A program made the translations under genes and the position numbers. A stretch of 30,399 nt of DNA from a virus. Shown piece by piece: positions 12,147-21,097 of this stretch. How positions within the stretch are numbered: the stretch's first letter is position 1; each line of letters begins with the position of its first letter. The notes beneath the pieces were generated by a model. It did not search any database and was not told where the DNA came from. It worked only from the letters and a program-made list of their open reading frames with translations. The DNA lies in IMG/VR virus record IMGVR_UViG_3300042691_000990, positions 1 through 30,399 of that record; one strand, 5' to 3'.

Positions 12147-12652
12147 GCCAAGTTTTGCGCTTGGGTTTCTACTTCAGCTACACGCCTTGACCAGCCTTTG
12201 CCAAATGTGGCAAATGTTGGCAGGGCTTGTAAGAACGCCAGCCGTTCCTCGCTGAATCGCTGAATAATTAAATCGGGGTTTATAGACTCGCAAGCGGTCA
12301 GGGTCATGTTGCCTATCACACCATCATCATCTACGCCCACAGCCCTTTGTAGTAGCTTTGCGGCACGACTTACGCCGCTATTCACCGCGCAGTCAAACAC
12401 GCATAAGTCAACGCCGTGCGGCAACTTGTCTCCATATACTTTGTCCCAATACTTTGCTTTGTAAAGCGGCGCAACCATGTCAGGCGTTAATGCTCGCATT
12501 GCTGTTTCATCAACAGGATGACCCACCCATTCTTCCCATACTCTTTTTGTAACGCCTAAGTTGGTCATACCGCCGGGGTCTTTTGGGTGATTGACATAAC
12601 CGCCCTCATGCTTGAGCAATGCTTTTAATGCGTCATCAAAGTTGGTGTTCAT
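12143..12652 (-). CDS. endolysin, glycoside hydrolase family 108
   Basis: The 169-residue protein has the GH108 muramidase signature HEGGYVNHPKDPGGMTNLGVT-like block near residue 15 (cut here at HEGGY...PGGMTNLGVT), with the catalytic Glu16. A C-terminal peptidoglycan-binding part includes GVDDDGVIGNMT. It hydrolyses the glycan chain of peptidoglycan at the end of infection. There is no signal peptide, so it needs the holin. Its start overlaps the holin stop as ATGA. It is convergent with the rightward early operon. Confidence 0.92.
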   Translation of the reverse strand: MNTNFDDALKALLKHEGGYVNHPKDPGGMTNLGVTKRVWEEWVGHPVDETAMRALTPDMVAPLYKAKYWDKVYGDKLPHGVDLCVFDCAVNSGVSRAAKLLQRAVGVDDDGVIGNMTLTACESINPDLIIQRFSEERLAFLQALPTFATFGKGWSRRVAEVETQAQNLA

Positions 12653-13146
12653 TTCATTAACCCTTTCATGCTTTCGGTTTTATCTTTGCTAGATTTGCTT
12701 GAGCCGTAAAAAAAACTAATGATTGTTGCCACCGCCGTACCTAACAAGAAGCCCAAAATAATGTCAGCAAAATGGGTGTTCTCTTTTGGCATAGGAATAA
12801 AAGTGACTGCCGCAAAATATGAGCATGATGCAATAGCCCAAAACCAAGCAAACCAATAAATGAAATGCTTGCTAAAAACATCGTCTTGAGTCAGCGCAAC
12901 TTCTTGCATATGGCGAGCCGATGCGCGGTCTGCGTTCTCTAACTCAAACTGTTTAAGGTCAATTTCTGCCAGCTTCATTGCGGCTTCGGGGTCGCCAGCA
13001 ATCGCCTTGGCTACGCTTTCCACGCCATCAGCCACGCCAAATTTGTCTGCCATAGCTTTGACTGCCGCACCGCCCAACGGACCAGCAACAACAGTTGCAA
13101 GGCTAGGGGCTACGCTTTTCAGTAGGTTGAGTAGGTTGTCCATCAT
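12649..13146 (-). CDS. holin (3TM/GTA-holin-like)
   Basis: The 165-residue protein begins with a glycine-rich membrane-prone segment (PSLATVVAGPLGGAAVKAMA) and a soluble helix with NADRASARHMQ, then two clear membrane spans (FIYWFAWFWAIASCSYFAAV and DIILGFLLGTAVATIISFFY). This matches the GTA_holin_3TM pattern. It would open the inner membrane for the adjacent endolysin. A ribosome site AAAGGGA precedes the double ATG. It overlaps the upstream gene by 44 bases. Confidence 0.8.
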   Translation of the reverse strand: MMDNLLNLLKSVAPSLATVVAGPLGGAAVKAMADKFGVADGVESVAKAIAGDPEAAMKLAEIDLKQFELENADRASARHMQEVALTQDDVFSKHFIYWFAWFWAIASCSYFAAVTFIPMPKENTHFADIILGFLLGTAVATIISFFYGSSKSSKDKTESMKGLMK

Positions 13147-13423
13147 TCCCTTTCTGCTTGTTGATTAGACGTTGCATTATTTCTTGTTGTCGTTTAGTTT
13201 CTTGTTTTGCTTCCAGTATGTCCAAATACATTGACCCCATTATCGGCAAAAGAATGCCGAACACAATGACCATGCTGATAAATGCAATTATGAACCCCAC
13301 TTCGCTATCCTCATTTGTCGAATTGCTAGGAACAGGAGGTGGAGGTATGTAATAACTATCATTGCCACCCCGATTATTAGAGCCTTGTCTTGGAGGTTGC
13401 TTAACATTTTTCTGCGTTGCCAT
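13103..13423 (-). CDS. single-span membrane protein of the lysis region
   Basis: The 106-residue protein has a Pro/Asn-rich N-terminus (YYIPPPPVPSNSTNED), one membrane span (VGFIIAFISMVIVFGILLPIMG) and a charged helical tail (EAKQETKRQQEIMQRLINKQK). Its first 45 codons lie inside the 3' end of the preceding gene in another frame. That nesting and the membrane helix recall phage spanin (Rz/Rz1) pairs, but there is no lipobox, so a spanin call is not justified. It lies immediately upstream of the holin. Confidence 0.6.
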   Translation of the reverse strand: MATQKNVKQPPRQGSNNRGGNDSYYIPPPPVPSNSTNEDSEVGFIIAFISMVIVFGILLPIMGSMYLDILEAKQETKRQQEIMQRLINKQKGNDGQPTQPTEKRSP

Positions 13424-13827
13424 GCCGCTTGCCTCGCTTTAGCTTCAGCCTCTAGACGTTCCTTTTCTGCCACCTCGCGTAGCCTTGCAAATTCTTCCTC
13501 GTATCGTGTCCACACCGCACCAAGCGCAGGGTCAACGTGATAGATAAGAAACTCGCGTAACTCGACTGCTTGGCGTTCCAATTCTATTTGGTTGAACACA
13601 TTTTCCAATGCTTGCGCTTGCATGGATTTGTTTTTAGGTGGATTGCGCTTTTGTTCCTCGGCTTCTTTTTTTACTTCTTCGTGCGCCTCAAAGAATTGCC
13701 CTATGTAACCCGATATTTCTTTGGTGATTTTGTGGACTTCACCGCCAGTTTGTTTTATGTCTTTGTAAAGAGCAACGCCTTGCTTAATTGCCGCTATTGC
13801 GGTAAGCGCCAGCGTGAACGGGTCAAT
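13288..13827 (-). CDS. coiled-coil, C-terminally anchored membrane protein with probable AUU start
   Basis: Coding character is unbroken for 179 codons. ATG 13623 would give only 111 residues. The extra 68 codons upstream (IDPFTLALTAIAAIKQG, HKITKEISGYIGQFFEAHEE, then basic linker) look like genuine protein and contain no ATG, GTG or TTG. The reading frame begins 3 bases after the previous gene's TAA. AAGGGG sits 6 bases before ATT 13827, so AUU is the likely start. The body is a long coiled coil (QIELERQAVELREFLIYHVD..., KERLEAEAKARQ) with a terminal membrane span (LIIGVAMIVITYLHLLFLAI). The role is probably lysis or virion membrane-linked. Confidence 0.65.
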   Translation of the reverse strand: MDPFTLALTAIAAIKQGVALYKDIKQTGGEVHKITKEISGYIGQFFEAHEEVKKEAEEQKRNPPKNKSMQAQALENVFNQIELERQAVELREFLIYHVDPALGAVWTRYEEEFARLREVAEKERLEAEAKARQAAWQRRKMLSNLQDKALIIGVAMIVITYLHLLFLAIRQMRIAKWGS

Positions 13828-13830
13828 TTC

Positions 13831-14103
13831 TTACCCCTTTTTGGCATAGAACCATACGCCGCCAATAATCAAAATTAAAAAGCCTTTTGTAATCCAGCTA
13901 ATTGCAGTCTTAAAAGCTGTTTGCTTGGCATCGCGCCATGTCTCCAACAAGCCGCGCAATTCTTTTACATCGCTACCAGCTTGGTCATCGTGCAAACCAA
14001 TGTCAGCTAATGCCCTTTTTGCACCCCATTCAGCCGCCTCGCGCAACATTTCTTTTAGTTCTTGGTCACTAATATTGCGAACCGACAAAACTGGTGAAGT
14101 CAT
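13831..14103 (-). CDS. small membrane protein, DUF6127-like
   Basis: The 90-residue protein has an N-terminal helix (DQELKEMLREAAEWGAKRAL), a linker with HDDQAG, and a C-terminal hydrophobic segment (GFLILIIGGVWFYAKKG). It resembles phage DUF6127 proteins that sit near lysis genes. Its TAA is in the same frame as the following coding region, separated by one GAA codon, so stop-codon readthrough is another possible route to that product. Confidence 0.65.
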   Translation of the reverse strand: MTSPVLSVRNISDQELKEMLREAAEWGAKRALADIGLHDDQAGSDVKELRGLLETWRDAKQTAFKTAISWITKGFLILIIGGVWFYAKKG

Positions 14104-14109
14104 TTTTTG

Positions 14110-15225
14110 TTACCTAAAGAATTTGCCGACCATCCAACAAACTACGCTGTATCTTTCGCCCTCTGTCACATCTTCAACGCCGTGCATGATGAACGATGGA
14201 AACACAAGCACAGTTCCTTTTGTTTGTGGTGGATAGTATTTGTCTTGCCCATTCTGCAAGAAGAACTTTCCACCCTTGAAATTATCGTTCAGGAAAGCTA
14301 ATACAGTCAACTTGCGACATTCATCTCCGTGTTGGATAAAGGTGTCTACATGGGCTTGATATCGACCGCCAGCAGGGTAAGCAAGAAACTCAGCTTGGTT
14401 GGCATGGGTAATGTCAAACTTCCAAGCCGCATGGTTAGCCGCCAAGCCAGCCGCCGCAAGTCTGCCGCCAATGTCCTTATATGTTGGCAACATTACTCGC
14501 TTAACATTTCTTATTTCTAAGTTAACTATTCCAGCATCGCCACCAATAAAAGGTTGTTCTTTGGGTATCTCATCCTTGGTGTAAAGCCTAATTAACGAAT
14601 CGCAGGCATCGCTTGTCAAAATGTCGCTGTATATCCAATGGCGCAATTCTTCGGGCGGTGGCAAATTAAGCGCGGGTCGTTTGTCAAACTTCCATTCAAC
14701 GTGTTTGCCATCAGCATCAACGTAATGCAAAAAGACTTGGGCTTGCCATTTACCTTCTGTGTATGGTTCACGCCAATGGTGCTTTTCCATGCCCCTATAA
14801 AGCACAGCATCACCAACAGCCATGTCAATGCGGCTTGCGTTTTGCTTGCCCTCATCGCCCATGTATATGCCCCACACATCGCCCTCAAAACCAAGGGTTA
14901 GGGTTGCGCTTATCTCACAGCTTTCGCGGTCTGTATGGCACTCTAAAACCTCGTCAGGCGCATATAAACGAGCATAGGAATAAGTTGGGTATAGGCGTTT
15001 GCCTGATGCCTTTTCAAAGTGCGGCAAAAGGTCAACCAGTAATTTGTCAAACACCATTGCGCCATGTACAGCTTGAGATTTTGGGCATTGGTCATCTTGC
15101 GTTGTCTTTTGTTCGGCAACAAGACGCTGTAATTCTGCGGTTAACTCAGCGCATGATTCTTTTGCAAGAAAGTTTTTAAGATGCACATATTTTTCTACGG
15201 CAAATTGACTGAGTTGGTCGCACAT
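14110..15225 (-). CDS. tandem 2OG-Fe(II) oxygenase (two fused domains)
   Basis: The 371-residue protein holds two dioxygenase domains. The first has SYARLYAPDEVLECHTDRE with His97-x-Asp99 and a distal His near 149-150. The second is a prolyl-4-hydroxylase/PKHD type with GGRYQAHVDTF (His292-x-Asp294), FPSFIMHGV (His348) and ERYSVVCW (Arg358). The HxD...H triad binds Fe(II), and Arg358 would hold 2-oxoglutarate. The substrate is unknown. Placement between the fibre and lysis genes suggests hydroxylation of a virion or host surface protein. The gene starts after AAAGGAATAAAT. Confidence 0.85.
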   Translation of the reverse strand: MCDQLSQFAVEKYVHLKNFLAKESCAELTAELQRLVAEQKTTQDDQCPKSQAVHGAMVFDKLLVDLLPHFEKASGKRLYPTYSYARLYAPDEVLECHTDRESCEISATLTLGFEGDVWGIYMGDEGKQNASRIDMAVGDAVLYRGMEKHHWREPYTEGKWQAQVFLHYVDADGKHVEWKFDKRPALNLPPPEELRHWIYSDILTSDACDSLIRLYTKDEIPKEQPFIGGDAGIVNLEIRNVKRVMLPTYKDIGGRLAAAGLAANHAAWKFDITHANQAEFLAYPAGGRYQAHVDTFIQHGDECRKLTVLAFLNDNFKGGKFFLQNGQDKYYPPQTKGTVLVFPSFIMHGVEDVTEGERYSVVCWMVGKFFR

Positions 15226-15273
15226 ATTTATTCCTTTGTAATGTCTTTTAGGTTAAGTTTATAAAGGCTTTGC

Positions 15274-16062
15274 TTAATAAAATTCTTCAACAATAATAAC
15301 TCCTGCATTTCCAGCAATACCAACACTAGATGGGGTGCTGGGTCTGCCGCCGCCGCCAGCACCATAACCAACACCAGCCAAATCTTGCAAACCATAACCA
15401 AATTGAAATGCTGATGCACCTCCAGTACGAACTTGACCCGGCTCTCCATTTGCTCCCCAACGTACTGGAGATGGAGTAAAAGTTCCTCCAGCACCTACTG
15501 TTGGAACTGTTGCCCCGCCGCCGCCCGGATTAGAAATTAATGCGCCAAAACTTGAAGCGCCGCCTGGGCCACCATTACCGTTTACCCCTCCTGCCGTGCC
15601 ACCGACACCAACAGTTACGGTTAATGGACCAGGAACAGAGACTGCTGGCAAATACAAATAACCTACCGACCCGCCACCTCCACCTTTCCCCGGCGTGGTT
15701 GGATTACTACCAGAACCACCACCACCACCTGAACACACAGTAACTTTAACGGCTTTTAAAGTAGGAGATTTTGTCCAACTTGCTGGAGAAGTGTAAATCG
15801 TTACAATTGGCGCGCCGCCAGCCGCAACTTGTGATATCCAAGTCGTTCCATTAGACGTTAAAACATTTCCTAATGTGCCAGCCGCCACAGTTGTTACAGC
15901 ACTTGTTCCTGCCCCAATAACAACAGAGCCTGATGCCAAAGTTGCCACGCCTGTGCCGCCGTTTGCTACTGGCGTTTGGTTATATAAACCCGTAGCCGCA
16001 TTAAGTTGTCCGCTTGTGTTTACAAGATTTGCTAATTGTGAAAGATTGAATGCTTGTGTCAT
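15274..16062 (-). CDS. tail fibre/adhesin with glycine-rich tip
   Basis: The 262-residue protein begins with TQAFNLSQLANLVNTSGQL, followed by a Thr/Ala/Gly-rich segment with NGGTGVATLASG. From about residue 110 it is a polyglycine domain (blocks of GGGGG separated by loops) that ends GVIIVEEFY. Such polyglycine sandwiches form receptor-binding tips in T2/T6-like gp38 adhesins and other fibres. The ATG overlaps the preceding J-like stop. The glycine loops are the usual site of host-range change. Confidence 0.85.
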   Translation of the reverse strand: MTQAFNLSQLANLVNTSGQLNAATGLYNQTPVANGGTGVATLASGSVVIGAGTSAVTTVAAGTLGNVLTSNGTTWISQVAAGGAPIVTIYTSPASWTKSPTLKAVKVTVCSGGGGGSGSNPTTPGKGGGGGSVGYLYLPAVSVPGPLTVTVGVGGTAGGVNGNGGPGGASSFGALISNPGGGGATVPTVGAGGTFTPSPVRWGANGEPGQVRTGGASAFQFGYGLQDLAGVGYGAGGGGRPSTPSSVGIAGNAGVIIVEEFY

Positions 16063-19000
16063 GCCGCCCCCGAGCCGTTGTAAGTTTGTTGAACAAGAAC
16101 TGTTGTGTTGTTGTTTGGTGTTGGCACAAGCGTGTATGAGCCTGTTGCCGTTGTGTAATCTACTGCGTGGTCATAGTAACAACCATTTCCCGATAATTCA
16201 AAATAAAGCGGGTCATAAGAGTAAGAGTAAACCGCTTGACCATTTATTGTGAATGTAGAAACCGCTGAAGGCAAGCCGTTTGGCACACCTTGATTGTTTA
16301 ATGCAAACTGAATAACAGTTAAGTTGCCCGTTACTGTACTTGGAAAGTTGTTAATCGTGTTGCCAACTAAATCATAATCTTGGTCGTTCACAATTGTCCC
16401 ATTTAAATACAACAATTCTGAGCCTGAGATAAGTTGATAAGTTGTTGGCGTGTAATCTGATGCGGCAGACAATGAAGCTGTGTATCTACTAAATGATGGG
16501 TATGTTGAGCCAAGCGCACGATAACGATAAATAGAATTTCCCGCTGTTGCCGTAAAAGCCGCTGTAAACACAATCTGTTTAGTTGTGTAATTAATTGTTG
16601 AAACTGTGTATTGCGTTGGTGAGCCTGTATTAGCAAAAGTCAGCTTATCGCCAGCGTTAATAATTTGATGCGGCAAGTTTGTGTAAGTTAAAGTTGTTGT
16701 GCCTGTTCCGCTTGAATACAACAAACCTAAATCTTCATAGGTTGCCGATGTTGCGGTACTTCTAAACGAAACGCAAGCAACATAATCGCCTAAAGCGCAA
16801 GCGTTGTTCATTGTGAATGTTGAGTTTGTCTCTGTGTATTCAGTAGTGTCCAGCAAAATGCCGTTGCGATAAATTAAATCTTGACCAGTAATGTATCCAG
16901 CTTGTCTTGCTGTTGGAGTGAAAACAGTTTGTCCAGCCGTAGCAGTAAAGTCTTCCGATGTGTAATAGAACCCATCGGGCGGTATAAGCCCAACCACTCG
17001 CCCATAAATGTCAATGGTTAATGTTGCGCCTGACCCTGTAAAAGTTGGTGAGCCGCCAAAGTCTAAAAATGGCGCAAGCGAACCGACAAGCGTTCCATCA
17101 GGATTATTGGATATTGCAATCTGCGATGAGCCGACTGTTGTTGTGCCTGTGCGGGTAAGCTGACCAGTACGAATATCTAAATCAATGTAGTTTGTTCCGT
17201 CAGGCAAAGCAGACCATTGTGATGAATCAAAGCCAGCAGTCGGAACATAAGCCGCCGTGCCAGCCGCATATCCAGCTAGGGCGGTGGCGGTGCTTAACTT
17301 ACGACTGCCGCGAGTTATGTAAGCAAGTTTGTAAGTTGTGCCAAATGTAGGTTGCGCCAAAAACCATGTGTAGTCTGCCGCCACCGCGCTAAATGAAGTT
17401 GATGCAGAGTTATACAACCCATAGTAATTTTTGCCAGTTGGTGAAGATGATATGTTTGTGCCAACTAAATCATCACCATACGCAACAACAATGTATTGCA
17501 AATCATAACTAAAGGTAGTAGGTCGCCATTGAAATACAGCAGATGCAGAACTGTATGCGCTTGCGCCCAAATTGTTAACAGCGCGAGTAAAGAAATACCA
17601 GTTGCCGCTTGCAATGTTAGTTAAGCTGACTTGCAATGGTGTGGATATTGAGTATGGATTGCCTGACGCTTGAATAGCCGTAGTACCAGCAAGCAAACGC
17701 TGGTTGCTTGTAGGGTTTGCAAAAGCTGAATACCAAACTTCCATGTATTGAGTAACGCCACCCGCAGGCGTAGTCAAGTTAACAATAAATGATGGCGTTG
17801 CCGCATTTGGTGATGAAGTGGAAATGCTTGGTGTAGGTATTGCGCCAAAGTTAAGAGGTTGTGGCAACCCAGTATTAGGCGATGGCGTAAATTGCGTAAC
17901 TAAAATATCTGCATAAACATTTTCGTTATATTCGGAAAGCGTTAAGGATGTGGTAATTTGACCATCATCAGTAAAGTTTTCAATTAGTTTATTTAATCGA
18001 AACAGTTTATTTGTCCAGCCATAATTTGCGTTTGTCAGTCCAACAATGTCGCCAGCTTCAAGTTGCAATCCAACATAACCAATCACACATTGGACTTGTA
18101 AATCTTCACGTCCACTTTTAAGAAAACGATTTGCTAAAAGTTGTGCTGTTACGCTGTTATTTACTAACGCAAGGTTAATGGTTTGCTTGTTAACTGGCTC
18201 ATTTGGGTAAAGCAAAGCAGGGTCAATTATAGATAAATCATATATTGTTGAATTAAAACTATCTTGCGCCCCGCTGTCAGGAAATTTAACTTCAGCAATG
18301 TTAAAAGATGACGCAATGTCTAAAGGCGTGACATTTATTGGTCCAATGATGTTAGAATCATTTAACTGCATTGCAATGGAATAACTTGGCTGTTGAACAA
18401 TTACGCCCCAAGTTCCCATAATTTCGTTATACCGCATTAAACAATCACAGCAAGTAGCCATGAGTTGCAAGTTTGTCATTATGGGTTGTGTAGTATCTAA
18501 CTGCCCATTAAATTCAAATCTTGGCTGTGTGTTTGTGCCGCCCGAATAGGGTGTGAAAGAAAAAGGTTGGGCACAATAAGTATTTAATGCCGTTAAAGTT
18601 GCTGTGTCAATATTTGCAAGTGGTATTGCCGCACCATAGCGATGCGATGTAAAGTAATCCAAAAAACAATCGCCGGGTGCGCTTCGGCTATTTGTTACTT
18701 GAAATCTTGTGCTTTGCAAACCTGTTAAATTTGCGTCTTGGTTGTAAGTTACTTTGACAATTGCAAAAGCGCAATTAGTCATTGCTTTACTAACACCCCA
18801 TTGATAAGTTAAATTTGTGTTGCCCATTACTTGTGGGCTATATGCAAAAAATGGAGAATTTGTGGGTGTAGTCGAACCATTCCTATAAAAGTAAAATGAC
18901 AAGTTACCCGCAACGGATGTATCAGACAAACTTGTTGATTCATCTAGTAAAGAAGCAACATCATATCCATTAGCTTTAAATACAACTTTTTTTCCATTCC

Positions 19001-19367
19001 AATAAACATCGCCAAAAGTAATCACATCTGCCGAACCACCAAGATAACCTTCGGTGTTAGTGGTTTCGCATAACGCCATACAGTAATACAAAGTTTGGTT
19101 GTTGCTAGTAATAGAAAGGTCGGTAACTATGCCGCCCACATAAGCAGAGCCATAAATTACAGGGATTTTGTTGTCGCCAGCAGGAGGAACTTGAACTCGA
19201 CTACCGGGATTTAGTTGGTCTTGCCGCGTATTGTTTTGATTTGAGTCAGGAGAATCAGCTTTAGAAATAATTGACGATATAACCATGTTGATGGCAAAAC
19301 TTAATGCCGTCAAAGCAAATCCTGAAATGCCGGGAACCAAAGCGGCGGCAATTAATGAACCAGCCAT
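16059..19367 (-). CDS. tail tip / central fibre protein (J-like)
   Basis: This is the largest protein here, 1102 residues. A hydrophobic N-terminus (LIAAALVPGISGFALTALSFAINMVI) is followed by QVPPAGDNKIPVIYGSAYVGGIV, a hallmark of J-like tail hub proteins. A hub core with RFLKSGREDLQVQCVIG continues to about residue 500. From about 540, beta-rich fibronectin-like segments run to the end (for example YMEVWYSAFANPTSNQR). It should form the tail-tip complex and contact the receptor. The start follows GGATTAAATAAAC. Confidence 0.85.
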   Translation of the reverse strand: MAGSLIAAALVPGISGFALTALSFAINMVISSIISKADSPDSNQNNTRQDQLNPGSRVQVPPAGDNKIPVIYGSAYVGGIVTDLSITSNNQTLYYCMALCETTNTEGYLGGSADVITFGDVYWNGKKVVFKANGYDVASLLDESTSLSDTSVAGNLSFYFYRNGSTTPTNSPFFAYSPQVMGNTNLTYQWGVSKAMTNCAFAIVKVTYNQDANLTGLQSTRFQVTNSRSAPGDCFLDYFTSHRYGAAIPLANIDTATLTALNTYCAQPFSFTPYSGGTNTQPRFEFNGQLDTTQPIMTNLQLMATCCDCLMRYNEIMGTWGVIVQQPSYSIAMQLNDSNIIGPINVTPLDIASSFNIAEVKFPDSGAQDSFNSTIYDLSIIDPALLYPNEPVNKQTINLALVNNSVTAQLLANRFLKSGREDLQVQCVIGYVGLQLEAGDIVGLTNANYGWTNKLFRLNKLIENFTDDGQITTSLTLSEYNENVYADILVTQFTPSPNTGLPQPLNFGAIPTPSISTSSPNAATPSFIVNLTTPAGGVTQYMEVWYSAFANPTSNQRLLAGTTAIQASGNPYSISTPLQVSLTNIASGNWYFFTRAVNNLGASAYSSASAVFQWRPTTFSYDLQYIVVAYGDDLVGTNISSSPTGKNYYGLYNSASTSFSAVAADYTWFLAQPTFGTTYKLAYITRGSRKLSTATALAGYAAGTAAYVPTAGFDSSQWSALPDGTNYIDLDIRTGQLTRTGTTTVGSSQIAISNNPDGTLVGSLAPFLDFGGSPTFTGSGATLTIDIYGRVVGLIPPDGFYYTSEDFTATAGQTVFTPTARQAGYITGQDLIYRNGILLDTTEYTETNSTFTMNNACALGDYVACVSFRSTATSATYEDLGLLYSSGTGTTTLTYTNLPHQIINAGDKLTFANTGSPTQYTVSTINYTTKQIVFTAAFTATAGNSIYRYRALGSTYPSFSRYTASLSAASDYTPTTYQLISGSELLYLNGTIVNDQDYDLVGNTINNFPSTVTGNLTVIQFALNNQGVPNGLPSAVSTFTINGQAVYSYSYDPLYFELSGNGCYYDHAVDYTTATGSYTLVPTPNNNTTVLVQQTYNGSGAA

Positions 19368-19369
19368 GT

Positions 19370-19816
19370 TTATTTAATCCAAGTTTCTTCTAACTTTGCA
19401 AAGCCGAACTTGTCATAAGACAAATCGGGGCTGTTTGTCATTTTACTGATTGCAAAAAATTGGATGCGGTTTTCTTGCTTCCATTCTTCACATTGTTGGA
19501 TGTAGCCATGCAAAAGCCGATGCGCCAGCTTGCCGCCCCTGTACGCCTCATCCAGCCAAAAAGCAATCTCACTAACTTGACTTACGTCAGGATTCCAAAT
19601 GTTTGGATGCTGTGCGGCAATGACCATTCCTACTGCCTCATCATCTTTTTCTGCAAGCAAGATAAAGCCAGCGCCAGCTAATATATTGGAAAGCAATTTG
19701 TCTATATGCTCGCGGTTGTTTGCTTCTTTAAGAAATTGTGTTGGCGCTTGTTTGCGAAAACTTTTAAGCATTCGCACAATATTCTCAATGTCAAATTTGT
19801 TTGCCTGTCTTATCAT
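19370..19816 (-). CDS. GNAT-family acetyltransferase in the tail module
   Basis: The 148-residue protein starts at ATG 19816 with AGGATG 7-8 bases upstream and the usual GNAT opening MIRQANKFDIENIVRML. It contains AVGMVIAAQHPN, VSEIAFWLDEAYRGGKLAHRLLHG (the acetyl-CoA loop, YRGGKLA) and a C-terminal FFAISKMTNSP...YDKFGFAK. Members of this kind occur in the tail module of many siphoviruses between tip and hub genes. The acceptor is unknown; acylation of a tail protein is possible. A TTG-initiated longer form is less likely. Confidence 0.8.
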   Translation of the reverse strand: MIRQANKFDIENIVRMLKSFRKQAPTQFLKEANNREHIDKLLSNILAGAGFILLAEKDDEAVGMVIAAQHPNIWNPDVSQVSEIAFWLDEAYRGGKLAHRLLHGYIQQCEEWKQENRIQFFAISKMTNSPDLSYDKFGFAKLEETWIK

Positions 19817-19826
19817 GTAATTCATC

Positions 19827-20417
19827 CTATTTTGTTTTTCCAAATTGATAGTTTATGGTCTGTATGTAATTAACTCTGTTCATGCTGTCATCAACAGAAT
19901 TCCAAAAAGTCCATGATGGATTGTTTGTGTATCGCCCTGCTGTTCTGTTTTGTAAAATTAGTTGTATGCTTGATGCGCTGATGGTAACTATTCCTAAATA
20001 GTCGCGCACTTCCTCCATGTATTGTTCGCTAATGCTGAAAGAATTTATGTATCCATTAAAAAATTGATACAAACCTGACCCTGCGCCTGTGATTAATTGA
20101 TTATTCTCATCAAAAAACGCGTGCCACATTTCAACTTGTGAGCCTTTAATATCTGCACCAAGAACTATAGCTAGATTAGCTGTATCAATACCAACTAGAG
20201 TGACTGTGGTTTCGTTGGCTGTGCTTTTTATGTCTCGTTGTGCTGAACCTACTTTTACAAGTTGACTTAACCCAGTAAAAGGTAAAGCATCTATTGCTGG
20301 TACAGTAATGTCGTATGGCGCAGTTGAAAAAAGATACACCGCAGAGCCAGTTGTTATGCGAACAAAATCCGCATAGCGAATGACATTTGTTCCTACAACT
20401 GGGGCAATTACATTCAC
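19827..20417 (-). CDS. minor tail protein
   Basis: The 196-residue protein is beta-rich, with a TTGSAVYLFSTAPYDITVP segment and a SSIQLILQNRTAGRYTN close. It has the order and character of a tail-hub minor component. The start is a GTG overlapping the preceding stop (GTGA), with GAGG 8 bases upstream. It follows the 226-residue tail protein in the conserved siphovirus order. Confidence 0.75.
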   Translation of the reverse strand: MNVIAPVVGTNVIRYADFVRITTGSAVYLFSTAPYDITVPAIDALPFTGLSQLVKVGSAQRDIKSTANETTVTLVGIDTANLAIVLGADIKGSQVEMWHAFFDENNQLITGAGSGLYQFFNGYINSFSISEQYMEEVRDYLGIVTISASSIQLILQNRTAGRYTNNPSWTFWNSVDDSMNRVNYIQTINYQFGKTK

Positions 20418-21094
20418 AGCACCACCTCAATTGCGGTAAATGCGCCATCCCATGCAATGAAAGAATCATTGGTCATTGGCACAAGCGTATAGGTTGGGTA
20501 ATCACGCACTACAACAGGAAAAGTCGTGCCTGTATAAGTTGACCCACCCAAGGCTACTGTCGTGCCGTATTGACCGATTACAGCCGCCGTAGCCACGCTT
20601 ACTGTGGTCATCAAAGAACGATGAACAGGAATGTTTACAGTAGCGCCACCGCCTCGCTGAACATTAGCCGTTGCAATGTAAGCATAGCGGTCAATTTGGA
20701 TAAAGTCGCCAGCCTTAACAATATACAAAGATGAACTAATGCTAGGCAATGAGCCAAGCACAATTGTTTTGTTAGCACTAGATGTTTGCACTTGGCAAGC
20801 CGCCGCTTGTACGCCCGACATATCGCCTTGATATTTAATGTAATTAAGCCATCCTGTTGAGCCAAAGTTTAAATATTGCTCGGTGATTCGGTCAGCCGTG
20901 CGGAGTGTAGACAATACGCCGCGATTGGTGCTGTATTGCAAATAATTCATAGGCTTAATGCCAAACTGGAATGGTTGCACAGTCAAAATTTCCGATGTGC
21001 TGATACGCATATTGCGCGAAAGCATTTGACCAGCAAACTTGTGGTCATTTATGTTGACTGTCTCAGCAATGGAAAGTATGGTTTGCAAACTCAT
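20414..21094 (-). CDS. minor tail protein (distal-tail region)
   Basis: The 226-residue protein sits between the tape measure and the hub, where distal tail proteins lie. It reads LQTILSIAETVNINDHKF, LQYSTNRGVLSTLRTADR, and later beta strands with AGDFIQIDRYAYIATA, which resembles a binding or hub insertion region. It starts after GAGGTAACC. The exact equivalent is not identified. Confidence 0.7.
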   Translation of the reverse strand: MSLQTILSIAETVNINDHKFAGQMLSRNMRISTSEILTVQPFQFGIKPMNYLQYSTNRGVLSTLRTADRITEQYLNFGSTGWLNYIKYQGDMSGVQAAACQVQTSSANKTIVLGSLPSISSSLYIVKAGDFIQIDRYAYIATANVQRGGGATVNIPVHRSLMTTVSVATAAVIGQYGTTVALGGSTYTGTTFPVVVRDYPTYTLVPMTNDSFIAWDGAFTAIEVVL

Positions 21095-21097
21095 TGG

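Noticed and set aside
17950-17990. Third hammerhead on the minus strand (CTGATGA word)
   Set aside because: The word is present but no GAAA follows a closed stem II and no stem III or cleavage site can be formed.
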